A DNA stretch of 64,000 nt from Parasulfitobacter algicola (GTDB taxonomy: Bacteria; Pseudomonadota; Alphaproteobacteria; Rhodobacterales; Rhodobacteraceae). The DNA lies in assembly GCF_013315265.1 (NCBI RefSeq), contig NZ_JABUFE010000010.1:62001-126000 (forward strand). Reading direction: 5' to 3'. Position numbers and translations under genes: made by a program. A model generated the notes under the pieces. The model had not been told where the DNA came from. It saw only the letters and a list, made by a program, of their open reading frames with translations, and ran no database searches. Positions 18,871-29,062 of this stretch are shown here, one piece after another (position 1 is the stretch's first letter; each line of letters begins with the position of its first letter).

Positions 18871-19904
18871 TTTTCGTTTTCATCATGGCTGGCGTCTTGT
18901 GGGGTATGGGCGCATTAATGAAAACACCGCATCAGGCCCGCTGGATCATGATCGGGCTGCTGTTCACTGCAGTCATGGCATTGCAAGTGGTACTGCCTGA
19001 TGGGCACCCAATCCGACAAGGCACTGGTGGATCCCCTGCAATGTGGTTGCTTTTGGGGGCGCTTACCGGGCTGATTTTACTTTATCGCAAGGGTCTGATG
19101 TGGATCCGCGCCCGCACCAATCCCGTTAGCGCAGATCCACCACCAAAAACTGAACTATTCGCCAAAGTTGAACTGGAACGCTATGCCCGCCATATCGTGT
19201 TGCGCGAAATCGGCGGATTGGGCCAGAAACAGCTGAAAGAAGCCAAAGTGCTAGTCATCGGCGCCGGTGGGCTGGGCGCGCCCGCGCTGATGTATCTGTC
19301 GGCGGCGGGCATCGGCACCATCGGCGTGATCGACGACGACACGGTCGAAAACACCAACCTGCAACGCCAGATTATCCACCGAGACGCAGGGATAGGCATG
19401 CCCAAGGTCTTTTCGGCCGAGGTCGCGATGAAGGCCCAGAACCCCTTTACCAATGTTCGCCCCTATAATCGCCGCCTCACAAAAGACATCGCCCAAGACC
19501 TGATCGCAGACTATGACATCGTGCTGGACGGCACCGACAACTTCGACACCCGGTGTCTGGTCAACCGAACCTGCGTCGCGCTTGGCAAACCCCTGATCGG
19601 CGCCGCGCTGACTCAATGGGAAGGCCAGATCAGCACCTATAATGCCACCGTCGGCCCTTGCTATCAGTGCATTTTCCCCAAGGCACCCGACCCCAGCCTA
19701 GCGCCTTCTTGTGCCGAGGCCGGCGTGCTTGGCCCCCTGCCCGGTGTTCTTGGCACGATGATGGCGGTTGAGACGATCAAGGAAATCACCGGTGCGGGCG
19801 AAGGGCTAACCGGCCAGATGCTGATCTATGATGCGCTTTATGCGGACACCCGAAAGATTAAACTGAAAAAGCAACCTGACTGCCCAGTGTGTGGCAAGAC
19901 GTAA
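18867..19904 (+). CDS. moeB: membrane-anchored MoeB/ThiF-family adenylyltransferase
   Basis: E1-like enzyme of the MoeB/ThiF family, which adenylates the C-terminus of small sulfur carriers such as MoaD or ThiS. The 345 residues begin with about 100 residues holding three hydrophobic segments ([51 protein letters not shown]). The ThiF domain follows: [54 protein letters not shown], and zinc-type pairs CYQC and CPVC. No rhodanese domain is present. The ThiF-domain part is clearly richer in G+C than its surroundings. The start overlaps dut. Confidence 0.87.
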   Translation: MIFVFIMAGVLWGMGALMKTPHQARWIMIGLLFTAVMALQVVLPDGHPIRQGTGGSPAMWLLLGALTGLILLYRKGLMWIRARTNPVSADPPPKTELFAKVELERYARHIVLREIGGLGQKQLKEAKVLVIGAGGLGAPALMYLSAAGIGTIGVIDDDTVENTNLQRQIIHRDAGIGMPKVFSAEVAMKAQNPFTNVRPYNRRLTKDIAQDLIADYDIVLDGTDNFDTRCLVNRTCVALGKPLIGAALTQWEGQISTYNATVGPCYQCIFPKAPDPSLAPSCAEAGVLGPLPGVLGTMMAVETIKEITGAGEGLTGQMLIYDALYADTRKIKLKKQPDCPVCGKT

Positions 19905-20079
19905 CTAACCGCGTAGGGTTCATGAGCAATATCAGAATAGGCCAATCATACTTGGGCGACGTGCCACATTTCTGCGCATCGTGCCGTTTGAAACTGCTAC
20001 AGATCGCCAAACTATGTCTGACAACCTTGTAGCTCGCGCCAACCACGTCATAATTAGTCAACGAACAGGAGGGACCTGA

Positions 20080-20865
20080 ATGAAACTGTTTACCACACTG
20101 ACCGTAGCCCTTGCGACTTTTGCCAGTTTTGCCTTGGCTGATCTACCCGATCTTCAGGGACGAGAGGTCGTGATTGTAACCGAAAACGCCTATCCGCCAC
20201 TACAATTCATTGATCCGGCAACAGGCAGTGCGGTCGGTTGGGAATACGATGCCATGGTTGAAATCGCCAAGCGGCTGAACATGACGATCACCTATGAAAA
20301 CATCAGTTGGGATGCCATGATCCCCGCCGTAAGTCAGGGCCAGTTTGATCTGGGCATGACGGGCATCACTATCCGCGATGACCGGGCAGAAAAAGTCGAT
20401 TTTTCAGACCCTTATATGCGATCTGAAATGATCATGCTGGTGCGTGGTGACGAAGACCGTTTTACAGATGCTACCAGCTTTGCGGCTGATAATAATCTGT
20501 TGATGGCTGCTCAACCCGGGACAACACCATTCTATGTTGGTGTCTATGATGTTTTGGATGGCGACGAGGCCAACCCACGTATCAAACTATTTGAAACCTT
20601 TGGTGCAGGTGTTCAAGCGTTACGCACAGGTGATGTTGATATGGTGCTGACAGATGGCACCGCAGGCGAAGGATATGTAAACGCCAGCGATGGCGCACTG
20701 AAAATCGTTGGCGACAAATTGGGGACTGAAGATTTTGGTTTTATCTTCCCCAAGGGATCAGATCTGGTTGCGCCCATCAACGCCGCCATAGCGGACATCA
20801 AGGCCGACGGCACCATAGATGCGCTGAACAAGAAATGGTTTCTGGACTATAAAGTTGGCGGCTAA
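20080..20865 (+). CDS. polar amino-acid ABC transporter, periplasmic substrate-binding protein
   Basis: A 261-residue protein of the bacterial extracellular solute-binding family 3. It has a signal peptide ([20 protein letters not shown]) followed by the typical domain: [57 protein letters not shown] and, near the end, [18 protein letters not shown]. The ligand is probably an amino acid, but the sequence does not say which. A strong ribosome site (AGGAGGGA) precedes the ATG at 20080. The permease gene follows after 30 bases. No ATPase gene accompanies the pair. Confidence 0.9.
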   Translation: MKLFTTLTVALATFASFALADLPDLQGREVVIVTENAYPPLQFIDPATGSAVGWEYDAMVEIAKRLNMTITYENISWDAMIPAVSQGQFDLGMTGITIRDDRAEKVDFSDPYMRSEMIMLVRGDEDRFTDATSFAADNNLLMAAQPGTTPFYVGVYDVLDGDEANPRIKLFETFGAGVQALRTGDVDMVLTDGTAGEGYVNASDGALKIVGDKLGTEDFGFIFPKGSDLVAPINAAIADIKADGTIDALNKKWFLDYKVGG

Positions 20866-20895
20866 ACTCAGAAAAGCCCTCGGCATGGGGGCTTT

Positions 20896-21687
20896 ATGAC
20901 CCCGACACCCCCACAGGATAAGGATTTCCCATACTGGCTGATCGTGGCAGGTGCGATCGGGGCTTATTTCCTGTTTCGGATCATCGCGGATGACCTATAT
21001 TTTCAGGTTTTAACGACCTTGTCTCGCGGTATCTGGATCACGATCTTTGTCACGCTGGCAGGGTTTGCTTTGGCGTCCGCCATTGGCCTTTTACTGGCCA
21101 TGGCATCCCTGTCACGCTTTATCGTATTGCGCCAGATTGCACGGTTTTACATCGAAATCATTCGTGGTGTGCCGATCATCGTCTTGCTGCTTTATGTGGC
21201 CTTTGTACTGGCGCCAGGTCTTGTTGCAGGATGGAACTGGGTCGCCGAAGGTTTGGGGCTTGATCCGATCCGCACCCGCGATTTCACCATGTTGTGGCGG
21301 GCGATTGTGGCACTGGTCATCGGCTATTCCGCCTTTATCGCCGAGGTTTTTCGCGCAGGTTTACTGTCTGTAGATCCAGGCCAAATCGAAGCGTCGAAAG
21401 CCCTTGGCCTGAAACCATGGCACCGCTTTCGGCACATTGTTTTTCCCCAAGCCATCCGCACAATCATGCCACCGCTTGGAAATGACTTCATCGCAATGAT
21501 CAAGGATTCCAGCCTGGTATCGGTCTTGGGCGTACTAGACGTCACACAACTCGGCAAAGTCACTGCGGCTGGCAATTTTCGCTACTTTGAGACCTATAAC
21601 GTCGTCGCGCTGGTTTATCTGTTCATGACGGTGACGCTGTCCATCCTGCTGCGTAAGCTTGAACGGTATTTAAGGCAGAAACACTGA
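20896..21687 (+). CDS. polar amino-acid ABC transporter permease
   Basis: A 263-residue inner-membrane permease of the HisMQ/GlnP class. An N-terminal membrane segment (WLIVAGAIGAYFLFRIIA) is followed by a transport domain with the start LSRGIWITIFVTLAGFALASAIGLLLAM, the segment YIEIIRGVPIIVLLLYVAF and the ATPase-docking EAA-type loop IEASKALGLKPWHRFRHIVFPQAIR. It pairs with the binding protein upstream. There is no nucleotide-binding subunit and only one permease, so the transporter is either completed elsewhere or shares an ATPase. Confidence 0.9.
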   Translation: MTPTPPQDKDFPYWLIVAGAIGAYFLFRIIADDLYFQVLTTLSRGIWITIFVTLAGFALASAIGLLLAMASLSRFIVLRQIARFYIEIIRGVPIIVLLLYVAFVLAPGLVAGWNWVAEGLGLDPIRTRDFTMLWRAIVALVIGYSAFIAEVFRAGLLSVDPGQIEASKALGLKPWHRFRHIVFPQAIRTIMPPLGNDFIAMIKDSSLVSVLGVLDVTQLGKVTAAGNFRYFETYNVVALVYLFMTVTLSILLRKLERYLRQKH

Positions 21688-21729
21688 AACGAAGTCTATT
21701 TTCTACGGCGAATTCATCGTCATAGAAAT

Positions 21730-22038
21730 CTAAACGGATATCAAAAGCGTACCAAATAAAAGCAAACCAAAAACGCAGGATGTCGCTAGCATAATATATG
21801 ATCCAACATAGAGTTCAGCTGTGAATACGGTCAAAAAGCACAGCATCCAAACCACAATGATTGCGGTCGGGATCTCAATTTCTGCGGAAAAATATAAAAT
21901 ATTGATCATAGCAACCGCAGCACCACCAAAGGCGATTGTTCGTGTTATATTACGCCATATTGGATGTCTTGGGTTCTTTTCGGTTCCATAAATGCATACG
22001 ACGATACGCCCAATAATAAGTTCCAGAATTTCTGTCAC
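21730..22038 (-). CDS. hypothetical membrane protein, 102 residues
   Basis: An unrecognised ORF with three likely membrane segments: TIAFGGAAVAMINILYF, TAIIVVWMLCFLTVFTAEL and IMLATSCVFGLLLFGTLLISV. The start would be GTG at 22038 with GAAAG upstream. Composition is coherent for a membrane protein, and no gene lies opposite, so it is probably real. It is isolated, convergent with the ABC permease and divergent from the M3 peptidase. I do not recognise a family. Confidence 0.5.
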   Translation of the reverse strand: MTEILELIIGRIVVCIYGTEKNPRHPIWRNITRTIAFGGAAVAMINILYFSAEIEIPTAIIVVWMLCFLTVFTAELYVGSYIMLATSCVFGLLLFGTLLISV

Positions 22039-22166
22039 GATTATGCTTTCATTTGATCATATTTTTTAAATTCAGTTTTTGTCTTAGACATTATTTAGGA
22101 ACATCTTCGCCAGATGCACTAGAAGTCACAGCGCTGGCGCCCTAAGTTTGTGGAAAGGAGATTTCT

Positions 22167-24194
22167 ATGACGAACCCGCTGCTGATCGACTGGACGACGC
22201 CTTTTGAAATTCCGCCTTTTGACCAGATCCAGGACAGTCACTTTCAGCCTGCCTTTGATATAACTTTGGCGGATGCGCGGGCCAAAGTGGATGAAATCGC
22301 CAAGAATCCCGAACCGCCAACATTCAAGAACACGGTTGAGGCGCTGGAACTTGCAGATAAAAAATTGGGCGATGTACTGTCGGTTTTTTATACCCTTGCA
22401 GGCACAGACAGCAATCCGGCACGCGAAGAACTGCAAAGGGTATTTTCGCCAGAGCTTGCGAAATACGGCTCGGATGTATCACTGAACGCGGATCTTTTTG
22501 CCCGGATCGAAACCTTATGGGCAACATGCGATAATCTGGGACTGACCGATGAACAGCACCGGGTTTTGGACTTAAAGCGCCGTAACTTCGTGCGTGCAGG
22601 GGCCGCTTTGGCGGGTGCGGATCGGGAAAGATTGAAAGAGATCACGCAACGCCTTGCCGTTCTTGGTACGCAGTTTGGGCAAAATCTGTTGGCGGACGAA
22701 CGTGATTGGTTCATGGAGCTTGGCCCCGAAGACATGGTAGGCTTACCAGATTTTCTGATACAGGCTGCCACAGCTACAGGTACGGATATGGGTAAAGATA
22801 GAGCTGTTATTACCCTTTCCAGATCGCTGATCGTGCCGTTTTTACAATTCTCATCACGGCGGGATTTGCGTGAAGCGGCCTATGATGCTTGGACATCGCG
22901 GGGGGCTATGGGCGGCGAAACCGATAACCGCGCGCTGACAACCGAAATGTTGGAACTGCGGGCTGAAATGGCGCAATTGTTGGGATACGATAATTTTGCG
23001 GCATACAAGCTAGAAACCGAAATGGCAGGTACCGCTGATCGCGTTCGTGAATTGCTGATGCAGGTTTGGGATCCTGCACGCGCCGCCGCAAATGCAGATG
23101 CCTGGGTTTTGGAAAAGATGATGCAGGCCGACGGGGTCAATGGCGACCTTGAACCATGGGATTGGCGTTACTATTCCGAAAAACGCCGCAAGGCCGACCA
23201 TGATCTGGACGAAGCAGAGCTGAAACCATACTTGCAACTGGACCGCATGATCGAAGCCGCTTTTACATGTTCCAGCCGTCTGTTTAATCTAGATTTCGAA
23301 CCACTTGATCTACCGCTGTATCACCCCGATTGTCGCGCATGGGAAGTCACACGCAACGGCGAACATATCGCGGTTTTCATTGGTGATTATTTCGCCCGAG
23401 CTGGCAAAAGATCAGGCGCATGGTGTTCCGCCCTGCGCGCGCAACAACGGATGCAAAAAGATATTCGCCCGATTGTGATGAATGTTTGTAACTTTGCCAA
23501 GCCACCGGCCGATAAACCTGCGCTGTTATCCTATGATGATGCGCGTACGCTGTTTCATGAATTTGGCCATGCGCTGCATCAAATGCTTAGCGATGTGACG
23601 TATGAGATGATTTCAGGCACGTCGGTCCCACGCGATTTTGTTGAACTGCCCAGTCAGCTTTATGAACACTGGCTTGAGGTGCCAGACGTATTAGCCGAAT
23701 TTGCTGTACATGCTGAAACCGGTGATCCAATGCCGCAGGACATGCTAAAGCGCCTGCTTGCTGCATCGAACTATGATATGGGCTTTCAGACAGTTGAGTA
23801 TGTTGCATCCGCCCTTGTGGATCTGGAATTTCACGATGGCCCAGCACCCGCAGACACGATGGAAAAGCAAGTGCAAGTTCTTGAACAGATCGGAATGCCA
23901 AACGCCATTCGCATGCGTCACGCTACCCCACATTTTGCGCATGTCTTTTCTGGCGGATATTATGCGTCAAGCTATTACAGTTATATGTGGTCCGAGGTCA
24001 TGGACGCCGATGCCTTTGCCGCCTTTCAGGAAGCGGGCAGTGCATTTGACCCAGAAACGGCGAAAAAGCTGGAAGAACACATTCTGTCCAAAGGCAATTC
24101 AGTAGACTCGGCTGATCTTTACATCGCATTCCGTGGGCGTTTGCCTGGGGTCGAAGCTTTGCTGAAAGGTCGCGGATTGAACACTGCAGCCTAA
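22167..24194 (+). CDS. M3 family metallopeptidase (oligopeptidase A / dipeptidyl carboxypeptidase type)
   Basis: Zinc oligopeptidase of 675 residues, acting in the cytoplasm on short peptides. The HExxH zinc motif sits in LFHEFGHALHQML at about residue 460, with the downstream Glu region (GTSVPRDFVELPSQLYEHW) that supplies the third ligand. The N-terminal helical part (PFEIPPFDQIQDSHFQPAF) is typical of Dcp/OpdA-like enzymes. No signal peptide is seen. A good AAGGAG precedes the ATG at 22167. The stop overlaps the convergent hutC by four bases. Whether it is OpdA or Dcp cannot be settled from motifs. Confidence 0.92.
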   Translation: MTNPLLIDWTTPFEIPPFDQIQDSHFQPAFDITLADARAKVDEIAKNPEPPTFKNTVEALELADKKLGDVLSVFYTLAGTDSNPAREELQRVFSPELAKYGSDVSLNADLFARIETLWATCDNLGLTDEQHRVLDLKRRNFVRAGAALAGADRERLKEITQRLAVLGTQFGQNLLADERDWFMELGPEDMVGLPDFLIQAATATGTDMGKDRAVITLSRSLIVPFLQFSSRRDLREAAYDAWTSRGAMGGETDNRALTTEMLELRAEMAQLLGYDNFAAYKLETEMAGTADRVRELLMQVWDPARAAANADAWVLEKMMQADGVNGDLEPWDWRYYSEKRRKADHDLDEAELKPYLQLDRMIEAAFTCSSRLFNLDFEPLDLPLYHPDCRAWEVTRNGEHIAVFIGDYFARAGKRSGAWCSALRAQQRMQKDIRPIVMNVCNFAKPPADKPALLSYDDARTLFHEFGHALHQMLSDVTYEMISGTSVPRDFVELPSQLYEHWLEVPDVLAEFAVHAETGDPMPQDMLKRLLAASNYDMGFQTVEYVASALVDLEFHDGPAPADTMEKQVQVLEQIGMPNAIRMRHATPHFAHVFSGGYYASSYYSYMWSEVMDADAFAAFQEAGSAFDPETAKKLEEHILSKGNSVDSADLYIAFRGRLPGVEALLKGRGLNTAA

Positions 24195-24889
24195 AGCGTT
24201 GTCTTCATTTTATGGCCCGGAGCATAAGACAGGCATACGGTCGTGATGACGATATCATGGTCCCATGTGGTGCGGTGCATTTCAAATAATGCATCCCCCG
24301 GCTGCGCTGCAAGCAATTCGCTTTTATGTGCGTCTGCAGCCACTGCGGAAAATGTAATATCACCATGCGTATAAGGCGCATGGGACAGAAGCCATTCATT
24401 TGCACTGATGATGCTGAAATCTATACTGTTGGCACCACTAACAGAGTTTTGATTGATCCATCGATCTTCAATAACATAAGGCGCGTTATCTGCCATATGT
24501 ACGGCTTTCACGTGCAACAGTTTTGTATTTGCAGCTAGATGCATCGCCAACTGTATCTGCATCTGCGGAACCGCTAATTTCTGTTGCAGCAGAACATAGC
24601 CGTACGTCTGTCCCCTTTGTTCGATTTCGTGCCGGATCACGGGAATATCCAGAATTGCTTTGCTGATCGGGTGCAAGGCCACGCGTGTTCCTGCTTTTCG
24701 GCGTCGGTCCAGCACGCCGTTTTCTGCAAGCGTTCGCAAGGCACGATTCACTGTTGCCCGCGCACAGCCAAATTCAGCAGCCAGATCAGTCTCGTTCGGG
24801 ATCAGATCACCTGGGGCCCAATCACGGGCATGGATGCGACGCAATACTTCGTCGTGGACCGCCTGCCAACTGTTGAGAGTTTCTTGCAT
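24191..24889 (-). CDS. hutC: histidine utilization repressor HutC (GntR family)
   Basis: GntR-family repressor of 232 residues with an N-terminal winged helix-turn-helix (PGDLIPNETDLAAEFGCARATVNRALRTL) and a C-terminal UTRA ligand-binding domain. In known systems HutC is released from DNA by urocanate. The location directly behind hutF and inside a hut locus supports the name. Start ATG at 24889 shares one base with the hutF stop (TGATG). The likely target is the 16-base palindrome between hutF and hutI. Confidence 0.9.
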   Translation of the reverse strand: MQETLNSWQAVHDEVLRRIHARDWAPGDLIPNETDLAAEFGCARATVNRALRTLAENGVLDRRRKAGTRVALHPISKAILDIPVIRHEIEQRGQTYGYVLLQQKLAVPQMQIQLAMHLAANTKLLHVKAVHMADNAPYVIEDRWINQNSVSGANSIDFSIISANEWLLSHAPYTHGDITFSAVAADAHKSELLAAQPGDALFEMHRTTWDHDIVITTVCLSYAPGHKMKTTL

Positions 24890-26253
24890 CAGAACATGGC
24901 CCTTAGCTGTTTTACGGCATCCACATAATGTCGCGTGATCTGATCTTGTTTGATATGTCGACCTTTTTGAACCAAATGCCGCCCCGCAGACCAGACATCG
25001 CGAACCATTTCATTACCACCACAGAATATGAACGCATCCAGAATTTTGTCGCCCCGACAACCCACCAAATCTGGGTGATCGTTGTCCAGCGCAAGCAAAT
25101 CGGCCCAGTTTCCCGCTGCGATTGCCCCTGTCTTTCGCCCAGCCGCACAAGTCCCACCAGCGCAAACCGCATCAAATATCCGACGGCCTGTCGATTGCTT
25201 TTGCGTGGCCATAACTGCGCGTGTTCCATCGCGCAACCGTTGCGAATATTCCAAAGTTCGAAGTTCTTCAGCCAGAGAAATACGAATATTACTGTCCGAT
25301 CCCACAGCAATTTTGCCTGCATTTGCAAACCATCCCACAGCGTCGAAGATGCCATCGCCCAGACTGGATTCGGTAATGGCGCACAAGCCTGCAATCGCGC
25401 CTGTTCTGGCAAGACCCTTGGTTTCATGCGGTAACAGTTGTGTACAATGAATCATACACCAGCGTTCATTCACATCAAGATTTTCCAGCACCCATTCCAC
25501 CGGACGACAGCCCAATATATGGCGCACCTCGTCAACTTCAGCCTTTTGTTCGGCCAAATGCATGTGGATTGGGCCACCGTTCGCAAGACTGGAAAAAGCA
25601 TCAAACTGACCGGCATTGACTGCGCGCAGACTATGAGGGGCGACACCAAACATGGCATCGCCAGGTAGCTGCAAAAGTGATTTTTGTACCAGATCACATA
25701 GTTTGCCAAACTGGTCCGGATTGTTCCCAAAGCGTCGTTGCCCCTCCGCCAAGGGTCGTCCATCGCAGCCGCCAAATTGGTAATGCACGGGCAAAAGCGT
25801 CAACCCAATACCTGATTGATCTGCCGCCGCGATGATGCGTTCTGACATTTCGGCCAAGTTATCATACGGCATGCCATCGGGTTGATGGTGCAGATAGTGA
25901 AATTCAACATTCGTGGCATATCCGGCCTGAAGCATCTGCATCTGCACAAAGGCCGAAACTGCCTGCACCTGATCGGGCGTTAACTGATCCAGAAATCGAA
26001 ACATCAGTTTGCGCCAGCTCCAAAAACTGTCATTTGGATCAGAGCCGCGGTGTTCAGTCAAACCTGCCATTGATCGCTGAAATGCATGAGAATGCGCATT
26101 GACCGGTGCAGGCATCAGGATGTCGACACATTGCCCTGATGGGTCGATCCCCGATTGCACGCTGTCGATCTTTCCATCGTCAAATATGCTGACCATCACA
26201 TCCTGGGACCACCCGGTCGGCAACAACGCCTGTTTCGCCCAAATGACAGCCAT
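24889..26253 (-). CDS. hutF: formimidoylglutamate deiminase
   Basis: Amidohydrolase-superfamily enzyme that converts N-formimidoyl-L-glutamate to N-formyl-L-glutamate and ammonia. The 454-residue protein has the metal-site motif PVNAHSHAFQR, the middle part NVEFHYLHHQPDG with DQSGIGLTLLPVHY, MHLAEQKAEVDEV, HCTQL and the late VGSDSNIRISLAEELR. Together with hutG it defines the five-step route in which formylglutamate, not formamide, is formed. It is transcribed with hutC, divergently from hutI. Confidence 0.93.
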   Translation of the reverse strand: MAVIWAKQALLPTGWSQDVMVSIFDDGKIDSVQSGIDPSGQCVDILMPAPVNAHSHAFQRSMAGLTEHRGSDPNDSFWSWRKLMFRFLDQLTPDQVQAVSAFVQMQMLQAGYATNVEFHYLHHQPDGMPYDNLAEMSERIIAAADQSGIGLTLLPVHYQFGGCDGRPLAEGQRRFGNNPDQFGKLCDLVQKSLLQLPGDAMFGVAPHSLRAVNAGQFDAFSSLANGGPIHMHLAEQKAEVDEVRHILGCRPVEWVLENLDVNERWCMIHCTQLLPHETKGLARTGAIAGLCAITESSLGDGIFDAVGWFANAGKIAVGSDSNIRISLAEELRTLEYSQRLRDGTRAVMATQKQSTGRRIFDAVCAGGTCAAGRKTGAIAAGNWADLLALDNDHPDLVGCRGDKILDAFIFCGGNEMVRDVWSAGRHLVQKGRHIKQDQITRHYVDAVKQLRAMF

Positions 26254-26290
26254 GGTGTTTCCTGTCTTGACAGAATATTATGTGCAGACA

Positions 26291-26306
26291 AAATACATAT
26301 ATATTT
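26291..26306. promoter_or_regulatory. candidate HutC operator between hutF and hutI
   Basis: AAATACATATATATTT is a palindrome with a single mismatched pair. It lies in the 77-base gap between the divergent hutF and hutI starts, 24 bases before hutI, and next to a TTGACA at 26267-26272. HutC-type GntR repressors bind A/T-rich palindromes of this size. The regulator and site are linked by position only. Confidence 0.5.
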
Positions 26307-26330
26307 ATACTTAACAAGATCGGTCAGATA

Positions 26331-27530
26331 ATGCTGCTTCTGAATTGCGCAATCGCCACGATGATGCCAACACCGGCTTATGGCTTGATCGAAGACGGCT
26401 GTATCGTAATTAACGGTGATATAATTCAATGGGTTGGCCCTAAGTCTGATCTGCCCAAAGACATCAGCCAACAGGACGCGCAGGATATGCAGGGTCGGCT
26501 GATCACACCTGCGCTGATTGATTGTCATACACATATTGTCCACGGCGGTTATCGCGCAACGGAATTTGAAATGCGCCTGAACGGGGCCAGCTATGAACAA
26601 ATCGCGCGTGCTGGTGGTGGCATTATTTCAACCGTGACCGACACGCGGGCGGCAACCGAAACGGATCTTTTACAAAGTGCATTAACTCGGGTGGATGCAT
26701 TGATTGCCGAAGGAGTCACAATTATTGAGGTCAAATCCGGCTATGGTTTGGACATCGATACCGAACTAAAAATGCTGCGCGTTGCACGATCTATCGAACA
26801 GCATCGAAACGTTCGGATCAAAACCAGCTTTCTGGGGGCACATGCGGTCCCACCGGAATATGCCAGTTGCCCCAACGACTATGTCACACAAGTCTGCATC
26901 CCAGCACTTGAAGCCGCCGCCCAGCTAGGTCTGATTGATGCTGTGGATGGCTTTTGTGAAAGCATTGCCTTTACCCCCGACCAGATCGCGCAGGTTTTCA
27001 CACGGGCCAAAGATTTGCACCTGCCTGTAAAACTTCATGCCGAGCAATTATCGCAAACAGGTGGCACGCAACTGGCCGCAAAATTTGGTGCGCTGTCCGT
27101 TGATCACGTGGAATATGCGTCAGCGAATGATGCCAAGGTCCTGTCAAAAAGCGGTACAGTTGCTGTGCTTTTGCCGGGTGCCTTTTATACATTACAGGAA
27201 ACAAGAAAGCCGCCCGTTTACGCCTTTCGCAAGCACAGTGTCCCGATGGCCCTTGCGACAGACTGCAATCCCGGATCGTCGCCGCTGTCATCTATACTGC
27301 TGGCACTAAATATGGGGTGCATTTTTTTCGGATTGACGCCCGAAGAAGCCCTGGCAGGTATAACACGGCATGCCGCCCGTGCGTTGGGTCTGAACGACTG
27401 CGGGATTATCGACGCCGGAATGCGTGCTGATCTGGCCATATGGGATGTGTCCCATCCCTCAGAGTTAGCATATCGGATTGGCTTTAACCCTTTGCATAAA
27501 CGCATATTCGGGGGTCAGCTATGCCACTAA
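26331..27530 (+). CDS. hutI: imidazolonepropionase
   Basis: Zinc amidohydrolase that opens 4-imidazolone-5-propanoate to N-formimidoyl-L-glutamate. The 399 residues contain [23 protein letters not shown], the substrate-site [33 protein letters not shown] in variant form ([10 protein letters not shown]), [19 protein letters not shown] and [13 protein letters not shown] chose ATG at 26331 because relatives begin at about this point; the upstream in-frame ATG at 26280 lies across the putative operator. It overlaps hutH by ten bases. Confidence 0.95.
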   Translation: MLLLNCAIATMMPTPAYGLIEDGCIVINGDIIQWVGPKSDLPKDISQQDAQDMQGRLITPALIDCHTHIVHGGYRATEFEMRLNGASYEQIARAGGGIISTVTDTRAATETDLLQSALTRVDALIAEGVTIIEVKSGYGLDIDTELKMLRVARSIEQHRNVRIKTSFLGAHAVPPEYASCPNDYVTQVCIPALEAAAQLGLIDAVDGFCESIAFTPDQIAQVFTRAKDLHLPVKLHAEQLSQTGGTQLAAKFGALSVDHVEYASANDAKVLSKSGTVAVLLPGAFYTLQETRKPPVYAFRKHSVPMALATDCNPGSSPLSSILLALNMGCIFFGLTPEEALAGITRHAARALGLNDCGIIDAGMRADLAIWDVSHPSELAYRIGFNPLHKRIFGGQLCH

Positions 27531-29062
27531 AATTGATCCCCGGCGCAACAAAGCTAACCACACTAGAAAGAATTTGGTGCGCATCCGACAACTTTGTCTT
27601 GGACGAAGATGCCAAAGCTAAAATTGATGCAGCTCACGCACTGGTCCAATTGGCCAGCCAAGGAAATACTGCAATTTACGGGGTCAACACAGGTTTTGGA
27701 AAGCTGGCCTGCGTAAAGATCGCAAGCGCCGATACGGCCCAATTGCAACGTAACCTGATCTTGTCGCATTGCTGTGGCGTTGGCGACGCACTGGATGGTC
27801 AAACAACACGTCTTATGATGGCTTTAAAGCTGTTGTCGCTTGGCCGTGGCGCATCAGGTGTAGCGTGGGCCACAGTCAAACTGATTGAAGATATGCTGAA
27901 TGCCGGTGTCATGCCCGTTGTCCCCGATCAGGGGTCTGTTGGTGCGTCAGGTGATCTGGCCCCGCTTGCCCATATGGCTGCAGTCATGATCGGCGAAGGA
28001 GAGGCTGTTTTTGAAGGTCGAAAATTAACTGGGGCAGACGCCTTGATGGCCGCCGGTCTAAGCCCAATCATCTTGGGGCCAAAAGAAGGGCTGGCGTTGA
28101 TTAATGGCACGCAGTTTTCGACCGCTTGCGCGCTGACGGGGCTTTTTAATGCCTGGCAGAACGTGCAAGCCGCCATTGTCACTTGCAGTCTTTCAACGGA
28201 TGCGATCATGGGCTCGACCGCGCCTTTGGTGGACGCCATTCACACATTACGCGGCCACGCAGGACAAATCGCTGTCGCACGGGCGCAGCGGGCATTGATG
28301 GAAGGTTCAGAAATCCGTGAAAGCCACCGCGATGGCGATACCCGCGTCCAAGATCCGTATTGTATCAGATGTCAGGCGCAAGTGACGGGGGCCGCCATGG
28401 ATTTACTTTGGTTTGCAGGTCGCACGCTTGAGATCGAAGCAAATGCCGTCACTGATAATCCGTTGGTTCTGCTGGACGAAGGCCGCATCGTTTCAGGCGG
28501 CAATTTTCATGCCGAACCCATAGGTTTTGCGGCTGACCAGATCGCGCTGGCCATTACCGAAATCGGGGCGATTGCACAACGGCGTGTGGCCTTGATGGTT
28601 GATCCAACACTTAGCTTTGATCTGCCCCCATTTCTGACGCCTGAACCAGGGATGAATTCCGGCCTGATGATCGCAGAGGTCACAACTGCCGCCCTGATGA
28701 GTGAAAACAAGCATCTTGCCAATCCATGCAGCACAGACAGCACACCGACATCCGCCAATCAGGAAGATCACGTCAGCATGGCCGCCCACGCGGCACGCCG
28801 ACTTGAACGTATGAACCGCAATCTGAATACAATCCTTGGTGTCGAAGCGATGTGTGCAGCGCAAGGGATCGAATTCCGCGCACCTCTAAAAACCAGCACC
28901 GCCTTGCAGGATGTCCTGACTCGTCTGCGCAAAAATGTCCCAACAATTTGCAAAGATCGCTATTTAGCTCATGACATAAAAACAATATCACAAATGATCG
29001 CAAACGGCAGTTTGATCCACGGCTTGGACCTACCAACCTATTCCGGTGGAACAGGCCGATGA
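27521..29062 (+). CDS. hutH: histidine ammonia-lyase
   Basis: Removes ammonia from L-histidine to give trans-urocanate, the first step of the pathway. The 513-residue protein carries the self-forming MIO cofactor triad Ala142-Ser143-Gly144 within [15 protein letters not shown], the substrate tyrosine in [12 protein letters not shown], and [10 protein letters not shown] and SADQEDHVSM-like ([10 protein letters not shown]) signatures of the family. It starts inside hutI and its stop overlaps hutG, so hutI-H-G-U are a single translationally coupled unit. Confidence 0.96.
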   Translation: MPLKLIPGATKLTTLERIWCASDNFVLDEDAKAKIDAAHALVQLASQGNTAIYGVNTGFGKLACVKIASADTAQLQRNLILSHCCGVGDALDGQTTRLMMALKLLSLGRGASGVAWATVKLIEDMLNAGVMPVVPDQGSVGASGDLAPLAHMAAVMIGEGEAVFEGRKLTGADALMAAGLSPIILGPKEGLALINGTQFSTACALTGLFNAWQNVQAAIVTCSLSTDAIMGSTAPLVDAIHTLRGHAGQIAVARAQRALMEGSEIRESHRDGDTRVQDPYCIRCQAQVTGAAMDLLWFAGRTLEIEANAVTDNPLVLLDEGRIVSGGNFHAEPIGFAADQIALAITEIGAIAQRRVALMVDPTLSFDLPPFLTPEPGMNSGLMIAEVTTAALMSENKHLANPCSTDSTPTSANQEDHVSMAAHAARRLERMNRNLNTILGVEAMCAAQGIEFRAPLKTSTALQDVLTRLRKNVPTICKDRYLAHDIKTISQMIANGSLIHGLDLPTYSGGTGR

